From: Allobaculum sp. | Lineage (GTDB): Bacteria > Bacillota_I > Bacilli_A > Erysipelotrichales > Erysipelotrichaceae | Assembly: GCA_014803815.1 (NCBI GenBank) | Contig: JAAVAY010000073.1 | Coordinates: 1 to 11,466, forward strand | Length of the DNA stretch: 11,466 nucleotides | Direction of reading: 5' to 3' | Shown: positions 6,888-11,466 of the stretch, one piece after another | Layout of the letters: each line of letters begins with the position of its first letter | How positions within the stretch are numbered: the stretch's first letter is position 1 | Position numbers and translations under genes: made by a program | The notes under the pieces: model-generated | The model's database searches: none | Seen by the model: only the letters and a program-made list of their open reading frames with translations | Told to the model about the DNA's origin: nothing

Positions 6888-6967
6888 GGTTACAGAACAA
6901 AGCCCTTTCAAATTGAATATTTTATTACAAAGAGCTTATTGGCTTTAAAAAGCCTTGGAGGACATCT

Positions 6968-8131
6968 ATGTCTGAAATGAATCTTGAACACATTAAAAAA
7001 GTGTACCCCAATGGATTTGAAGCGGTAAAAGACTTCAACCTCGATGTAAAAGATGGCGAATTCATCATCTTCGTTGGTCCCTCAGGTTGCGGAAAATCCA
7101 CGACCTTACGCATGGTAGCTGGACTTGAAGACATCTCGAGTGGAGATCTCATCATCGATGGCAAACGAGTAAACGATTTGGATCCAAAAGATCGCGATAT
7201 CGCTATGGTATTCCAAAGCTACGCGTTGTATCCCCATTTAACCGTACGTGAAAACATGGAATTCCCTTTGAAGATTGCCAAAATGCCTCAAGAAGAAATC
7301 GATGCGCGTGTGGCTGAAGCAGCTCGTACGCTCGGTTTGGAAAGCTTGTTGGATCGTAAACCCAAAGCGCTTTCTGGTGGTCAGCGTCAGCGTGTAGCCA
7401 TGGGACGTGCAATCGTTCGTCATCCTAAAGTCTTGTTGATGGACGAACCTCTTTCCAACTTGGACGCCAAGTTGAGAGGACAAATGCGTGTTGAAATCTC
7501 CAAATTGCATGAAAAGCTCGGTTCCACTATCATTTACGTTACCCATGACCAAACGGAAGCCATGACTTTAGGTGATCGCATCGTCGTGATGAGTGATGGA
7601 GAAGTGCAACAAATCGATACGCCTTCTAACCTCTACAATTATCCTGTAAACAAATTCGTCGCAGGCTTCATCGGTTCCCCTCAGATGAACTTCTTGGATG
7701 CAGTGATCAAAGAAGATGGCGAAAAGATTTACTTGACTGTAGGAGACGATGATATCTTGATCTCGGAGTCCAAAGCCAAACGCTTAAGAGAAAAAGGCTA
7801 TAAAAATGGCCAGAGCGTGACTTTAGGAGTTCGTCCTGAAGACTTGTCTGACCATCCCGAAATGTTGGCTAAATTCCCTGAGTCCACAGCCACTGGAAAA
7901 GTGGAAGTGTATGAAATGCTTGGTTCCACGTCCAACTTATATGTGGATTGCAACGGCACCCAAATCACAGCTTCCGTTGATCCTTCTACCAAAGCCCGCG
8001 TTGGCGATACCGTAAAACTCGCCTTCAATAACAACAACATTCAAATCTTTGACAACGAGAGTGGTAAAAACATTCTCGTCGATGTCGATCCTAAAACGGG
8101 TCAACTCGTGGCTGATTTCTCAGAAAAATAA
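6968..8131 (+). CDS. carbohydrate ABC transporter ATP-binding protein (UgpC/MsmK/MsmX type)
   Basis: This cytosolic ATPase energises binding-protein-dependent sugar import. The 387 residues comprise an ABC domain (about 1-235) and a C-terminal regulatory/OB-like domain (about 240-387). Walker A is GPSGCGKST (37-45), the Q-loop [10 protein letters not shown] (81-90), the signature LSGGQRQR (135-142), Walker B VLLMDEP (155-161) and the switch histidine H193 in VTHDQ. The long C-terminal domain with GVRPEDL (287-293) marks the MalK/MsmK/UgpC group. GGAGG lies 6 bases before the ATG. No permease or binding-protein gene is adjacent, so it probably serves several sugar transporters in trans, as MsmX does in Bacillus. 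It has its own promoter and terminator. The choice among the names msmX, msmK and ugpC is not settled. Confidence 0.94.
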   Translation: MSEMNLEHIKKVYPNGFEAVKDFNLDVKDGEFIIFVGPSGCGKSTTLRMVAGLEDISSGDLIIDGKRVNDLDPKDRDIAMVFQSYALYPHLTVRENMEFPLKIAKMPQEEIDARVAEAARTLGLESLLDRKPKALSGGQRQRVAMGRAIVRHPKVLLMDEPLSNLDAKLRGQMRVEISKLHEKLGSTIIYVTHDQTEAMTLGDRIVVMSDGEVQQIDTPSNLYNYPVNKFVAGFIGSPQMNFLDAVIKEDGEKIYLTVGDDDILISESKAKRLREKGYKNGQSVTLGVRPEDLSDHPEMLAKFPESTATGKVEVYEMLGSTSNLYVDCNGTQITASVDPSTKARVGDTVKLAFNNNNIQIFDNESGKNILVDVDPKTGQLVADFSEK

Positions 8132-8143
8132 AAAGACTTTTGC

Positions 8144-8176
8144 ATCCGGTTTCGCTTTGGCGGAGCCGGATTTTTT
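8144..8176 (+). terminator. strong intrinsic terminator after the sugar ABC ATPase
   Basis: ATCCGGTTTCGC (8144-8155) pairs along 12 bp, with two G-T wobbles, with GCGGAGCCGGAT (8160-8171) around a TTTG loop. Six T residues end the structure (8171-8176). It begins 13 bases after the stop codon at 8131. Confidence 0.92.
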
Positions 8177-8226
8177 ATCCTAAAGTTAAAAGAGCTTTCT
8201 TGCCTTTTCTTTTCCCCTTCTTATTC

Positions 8227-8255
8227 TTGCCACGCCATAAAGATCACGTTAAACT
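8227..8255 (+). promoter_or_regulatory. sigma-A promoter for the leader and trk operon
   Basis: TTGCCA (8227-8232, 5 of 6 consensus) and TAAACT (8250-8255, 4 of 6) are separated by exactly 17 bp. The predicted start is near 8262. It lies about 180 bases before the first gene of the operon and just before the structured leader. Confidence 0.6.
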
Positions 8256-8261
8256 AGAATC

Positions 8262-8435
8262 GTATTTTTATAGGTCAAAGGACCACCTTGAAAAAGGCTC
8301 ACTTGGACTTGCTTGTAGTAAGGAGCGTGACCAGAAACTCAATGCGAGTTTCTGGTCATTTCGTTTTTACAAGCGGCGAGAGAAAGGAGAAACTCCCATA
8401 TTAACCAAGTCGGGAGAGAAACACGAATTTCAACA
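8262..8435 (+). promoter_or_regulatory. structured 5' leader, candidate cis-regulatory RNA of unknown class
   Basis: The leader carries several possible stems. CCTT-GAAA-AAGG (8286-8297) is a hairpin with a GNRA loop. GCTTGTA (8311-8317) is fully complementary to TACAAGC (8368-8374) and would enclose the large terminator-like hairpin at 8329-8357. GGAG/CTCC (8386-8396) competes with CTCCC/GGGAG (8393-8416). The enclosing stem uses the last base of the T run, so folding could influence termination. I cannot match it to a known riboswitch class by eye. It does not resemble the c-di-AMP (ydaO) class that often precedes potassium genes. The 5' end is inferred from the promoter call. Confidence 0.45.
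8329..8368 (+). terminator. terminator-like hairpin inside the trk operon leader
   Basis: GACCAGAAACTC (8329-8340) pairs perfectly over 12 bp with GAGTTTCTGGTC (8346-8357) around an AATGC loop, and a 13th T-A pair is possible. The 3' side runs into ATTTCGTTTTT (8358-8368), a T-rich but interrupted tail. It lies about 70 bases ahead of the first start codon of the operon, consistent with attenuation, or less likely the end of a small RNA of roughly 105 nt. Confidence 0.6.
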
Positions 8436-8957
8436 ATGATACTTGTTTATCCAGGGCAACAAGCCCCTCTTGAAAAACTCAAAGACGTGCTCAAAGAGTA
8501 CCCCCTCTATTGTCTAGGCGATCAAGAGGCCAATGAAACATTAGGCCATCTGATTCAACAAGCCAAAAAGGCACCAAAGCAGGATGTGACTTTTTTGGAT
8601 GAAGCGTTAAAAAGCCAACACGACCAAACCATTTTGTATGGGGTGGACATGTCAGTTGAAGAAATCTCAACTTTACAAAGCCAAGTGCATCCCGATGCCA
8701 TCGTGTGTTTAGAAACCGATAACAATCACCATATGACTTTGCAAGAGTTGTATGAAGAAGCAGCCCAAGAAGCCATTTATTTTCAAAAACGTGAGGAGCT
8801 AACCACTTTGCTTGAAAATGTCCAACCCCAAGCTCTACAAGCCAATCGTGATTATTTTCAATGTTACGCCTTAGCGTGTTCGCTTTTAAAGCAGGATGAG
8901 CTGTCCCTTTCATTATTGGATACGGCGATTCAGATTATGCGCTCTTTTCAAGAGTAA
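8436..8957 (+). CDS. conserved-looking protein of unknown function, DUF3783-like
   Basis: This is a soluble, acidic, 173-residue protein without signal peptide or membrane segment. The N-terminus ILVYPGQQAPLEKLKDVLKE looks like a beta strand and helix. The middle, ILYGVDMSVEEI (66-77) followed by DAIVCLETDNNHHMTLQELYEEA (87-109, in two parts), recalls the DUF3783 pattern, where a strand ending in Thr-x-x-Asn precedes a helix with LYEE. That family match is from memory and not verified. The remainder (about 115-173) is helical and may be a short repeat-type domain. The ATG at 8436 has no well-spaced ribosome site; GGGAGAG at 8412-8418 is 17 bases upstream. It precedes trkA by 12 bases and is surely cotranscribed with it, which suggests but does not prove a role in potassium handling. 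Confidence 0.8.
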   Translation: MILVYPGQQAPLEKLKDVLKEYPLYCLGDQEANETLGHLIQQAKKAPKQDVTFLDEALKSQHDQTILYGVDMSVEEISTLQSQVHPDAIVCLETDNNHHMTLQELYEEAAQEAIYFQKREELTTLLENVQPQALQANRDYFQCYALACSLLKQDELSLSLLDTAIQIMRSFQE

Positions 8958-8969
8958 GGGGCAAAGGCG

Positions 8970-10424
8970 ATGCGAAAGCTATTCAAAAAAATCCAACCGC
9001 AGGATTTGACGTTAGAAAAGAAAAATCTAAACATCGTCATTGCCGGTCTTGGAAAAGTGGGTTCCTATTTGGCCACAACGCTTGCGAATGAAAACCACAA
9101 CATCACCGTAGTGGACATCAATCCCGCCAAAGTGCAAGACATTACCCAAGAAATCGATGTCTTAGGGGCACAAGGAAGCATCATCGATTCCAAAACCATA
9201 AACGATCTCGATATGCAAGGAAGCGATTTGTTTATCGCCGTGACGACAAGCGATGAAATCAACCTCTTGGCTTGCCTGTTGGCCAAAAAAGCGGGCTGTT
9301 CACGCACCATTGGACGCGTACGCGCCCCTGAGTATGCCGAGAGCTTGGATTACTTTAAAGAGCAATTGGGCTTAGATATGGTCATCAACCCCGAACAATT
9401 GGCCGCCGAAGAAATCGAACGCGTTCTTTCTTTGCCTGGAGCCATTGATGTCGATGAGTTTAGCAAGGACAGCAGCACCATTTATAAGTTACGCATTAAG
9501 CCTGGGTCTTTGTTAGATGGCATGCCCGTCAAAAATGTTCCCCTAAAAGTCCATCCTCAAGTTTTAGTGTGTGTGGATGAGCGCGATAAAAAAGCCTATA
9601 TTCCCGATGGAAACTTTGTTTTAAAAGGAAACGATTTTGTCTCGATTGTGGGCACTCGAAAAAGTGCGGAAATCTTCATTGAAAAAGCGGGCATTTTAAG
9701 TGCCCCTGCCCAGCGCATCATGATCATTGGTGCTAGCAAAATTGCTCATTATTTGACCAATCTTTTGGAAAAGCGCAAAGCTAGACTCACCATTTTGGAC
9801 CGTGATCCTAAAGCGGCTCAAGCCTTTGAACTCAATCATCCCAAAGCTTCTGTCATCGTAGCCGATGCCTCGGATCGCTATGCGATGGTGGAAAATGGCT
9901 TAGAGGAGATGGATGCTTTGGTGACGTTGACGGGAATGGATGAAGAAAACGTCTTTTTAAGCATGTTTGGAAACCGTAAAACGGGCTTAAAGACGGTAAC
10001 GAAGGTCAATCGCGATTTTTACAACGAAATCATTCAAGATCTCGATTTGGATACCTTGATCAACTCCAAACGCTTGATGGCCGAATACATCATCCGTCAT
10101 GTGCGTGCTTTGGCCAATTCGTCAGGAAGCAATGTCGAAACAGTGCACAAATTGGCTCACGATCAAGTCGAAGCCTTGGAATTTACCGTCGCGCCCGATA
10201 GCAAACTCATCGGCATTCCACTGAGCGAATTGCCTTTAAAATCTCACGTCTTAATCAGTCTCATCAATCGCAATGGCGAAATGATCTTTCCGCGCGGCAG
10301 CGATGAGATTCAAGCAGGGGATTCCGTCATTGTGATCACGACCCGTATCGGCTTTAAAGATCTCTCCGAAATTTTAGAATCTCCAAAACCAGGGACACCT
10401 CTTAGTAAGGAGAAAAGCGAATGA
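8970..10424 (+). CDS. trkA: Trk potassium uptake system, nucleotide-binding subunit TrkA
   Basis: This is the cytosolic gating ring subunit of a Trk potassium transporter; NAD(H) or ATP binding controls the TrkH channel. The 484-residue length fits the tandem form with two RCK_N and RCK_C pairs. First Rossmann unit: GLGKVG (26-31), acidic D49 in VVDIN, and IAVTTSDEINLLA (89-101). RCK_C follows to about 240. Second unit: from about 249, with D277 in ILDRD and VTLTGMDEENVF (318-329); the second RCK_C covers about 400-465. A basic extension of about 20 residues precedes the first strand. The second glycine motif is degenerate (GASKIA, 254-259), so the second site may bind nucleotide poorly or differently. 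An AAGGGG site is 8 bases upstream of the ATG. Its stop overlaps the trkH start. Confidence 0.95.
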   Translation: MRKLFKKIQPQDLTLEKKNLNIVIAGLGKVGSYLATTLANENHNITVVDINPAKVQDITQEIDVLGAQGSIIDSKTINDLDMQGSDLFIAVTTSDEINLLACLLAKKAGCSRTIGRVRAPEYAESLDYFKEQLGLDMVINPEQLAAEEIERVLSLPGAIDVDEFSKDSSTIYKLRIKPGSLLDGMPVKNVPLKVHPQVLVCVDERDKKAYIPDGNFVLKGNDFVSIVGTRKSAEIFIEKAGILSAPAQRIMIIGASKIAHYLTNLLEKRKARLTILDRDPKAAQAFELNHPKASVIVADASDRYAMVENGLEEMDALVTLTGMDEENVFLSMFGNRKTGLKTVTKVNRDFYNEIIQDLDLDTLINSKRLMAEYIIRHVRALANSSGSNVETVHKLAHDQVEALEFTVAPDSKLIGIPLSELPLKSHVLISLINRNGEMIFPRGSDEIQAGDSVIVITTRIGFKDLSEILESPKPGTPLSKEKSE

Positions 10425-11466
10425 ATCGAAGAGCGATTCTCTATATTCTTGGGGTCATTTGTCAAGCCGAAGGGTTCTTTATGTTTTTACCAGGCTTTTG
10501 TGGCTACATCTTTAATGAATTTGATGTTGGCACCATTTACTTGTTGTGGGGATTGGTGTGTATTGTCGTAGGGTTTTTGATTTGCCAAGTGAAGGCCAAA
10601 GCGACCAATTTTCGCTATACACCCCAAGAAGCGATGCTCATCACCGCCTTGGCTTGGATTTTACTCTCTGTTTTGGGCTGTGTGCCTTTTTTATTGGCCG
10701 GAGAAATCACCAATCCTATCGATGCATTTTTTGAAACGGTCTCTGGCTTTACCACCACTGGATCGACGATTATTCCAAATCTCGATGTCATCTCCAAAGC
10801 GAGCCTTTTTTGGCGCTCGTTTACCCATTGGATTGGTGGAATGGGGGTATTGGTGTTTCTTTTAGCCTTGCTTCCCATACCGAGCGCGACCTTTATGAAT
10901 CTCATGGCGGCGGAATCCCCAGGACCCGAAGTGTCTAAACTCGTGCCGCGCGTCCAGGTGACGGCGAAGTATTTGTATTTGATGTACATCGTCTTAACGA
11001 TTTTGGAATTGATACTTTTATTGGTCTGGGGAATGGATCTCTTTGATGCCATTACCCTGACTATGGGAACCGCAGGCACAGGGGGCTTTGCGGTGCGAGC
11101 GAGTGGGTTTGATGATTACACCCAAGCCCAACAATTTATTATTGCGATATTCATGTTGTTGTTTGGCATCAACTTCACCTGGTATTTCTTTTTAGTCAAT
11201 AAGAAGTGGCGCGAAGCCATCAAGATGCAAGAAGTCTGGGCTTATCTTGGTATCATTGTCTTTGTGACGATCGCTATCGTGGTGGCTTTGATGTGGGTGG
11301 GTGGTTATGATTTCACTTTGGGACAAGCCTTTCATCATGTCTTCTTTACTGTGGTCTCTTTGATCACCACGACAGGGTATGCTACAGTTGACTTCAATTT
11401 TTGGCCTACGGTCGCCTTGGTTCTTTTGGTCATGATTATGTTCATTGGTGCTTGTGCAGGATCGAC
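10421..11466 (+). CDS. trkH: Trk potassium uptake system, membrane channel subunit TrkH (3' end outside window)
   Basis: This potassium-translocating membrane protein is made of four repeated M1-P-M2 units. The frame is open from ATG 10421 to the right edge, 348 codons with no stop. AAGGAG sits 8 bases upstream and ATGA overlaps the trkA stop by 4 bp, so translation is probably coupled. Three selectivity-filter loops are visible: SGFTTTGST (108-116), TMGTAGTGGF (214-223) and SLITTTGYATVDF (313-325). The fourth begins at the edge, GACAGS (343-348). The intervening stretches are strongly hydrophobic, as expected of membrane helices. The charged segment around 166-182 and KKWREAIKMQ (261-270) are likely cytosolic loops that could contact TrkA. 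The choice between TrkH and the related KtrB rests on the two-domain TrkA partner, which favours TrkH. Confidence 0.95.
   Translation, partial: MNRRAILYILGVICQAEGFFMFLPGFCGYIFNEFDVGTIYLLWGLVCIVVGFLICQVKAKATNFRYTPQEAMLITALAWILLSVLGCVPFLLAGEITNPIDAFFETVSGFTTTGSTIIPNLDVISKASLFWRSFTHWIGGMGVLVFLLALLPIPSATFMNLMAAESPGPEVSKLVPRVQVTAKYLYLMYIVLTILELILLLVWGMDLFDAITLTMGTAGTGGFAVRASGFDDYTQAQQFIIAIFMLLFGINFTWYFFLVNKKWREAIKMQEVWAYLGIIVFVTIAIVVALMWVGGYDFTLGQAFHHVFFTVVSLITTTGYATVDFNFWPTVALVLLVMIMFIGACAGS

Noticed and set aside
8262..8435. c-di-AMP (ydaO/yuaA) riboswitch in the trk leader
   Set aside because: Expected from the potassium context, but I cannot find the conserved ydaO sequence blocks by eye. A covariance search would decide.
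8140..8439. 99-codon forward open frame beginning MHPVSLW
   Set aside because: It starts before and runs through a clear intrinsic terminator, the promoter and the structured leader, has no ribosome site, and its composition looks non-coding.

Overview
The window looks like chromosomal, housekeeping-type DNA from a low-to-moderate GC Gram-positive bacterium (Bacillota; an Erysipelotrichia-like relative is my guess, not proven). The clues are AGGAGG-type ribosome binding sites, intrinsic terminators with long U tails, a Firmicutes-type (family 2) GalT, a MsmX/UgpC-type sugar ABC ATPase and a TrkA/TrkH potassium system. I see no insertion sequence, phage gene, CRISPR array, tRNA or rRNA.

Layout. 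Positions 1-258 are AT-rich, with a possible gene tail (1-102), an 18-base T tract and two terminators facing each other. A two-gene minus-strand operon, lysA then dapF, gives the last two steps of lysine synthesis (LL-DAP to meso-DAP to lysine). Divergent from it is an M20-family amidohydrolase that could be N-acetyl-diaminopimelate deacetylase, followed closely by a small VOC-fold protein. A bidirectional terminator separates these from a minus-strand galT-galE operon (Leloir pathway) without galK or galM. Between galT and a divergent stand-alone sugar-transport ATPase lies a perfect 28-bp palindrome centred on CG, which resembles a LacI-family operator.

After a strong terminator behind the ATPase comes a consensus-like promoter and an approximately 175-nt leader with several stems, one a terminator-like hairpin. 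It leads into a three-gene operon: a small DUF3783-like protein of unknown function, trkA, and trkH, which overlaps trkA by 4 bp and runs off the right edge. TrkA is the cytosolic nucleotide-binding gating ring and TrkH the membrane potassium channel, so the leader may be a control point for potassium uptake.

Most genes here belong to well-known families. The parts least explained by known annotation are the structured leader with the small gene ahead of trkA, and the large palindrome shared by the gal operon and the orphan ATPase. I found no clear evidence for a wholly new system.
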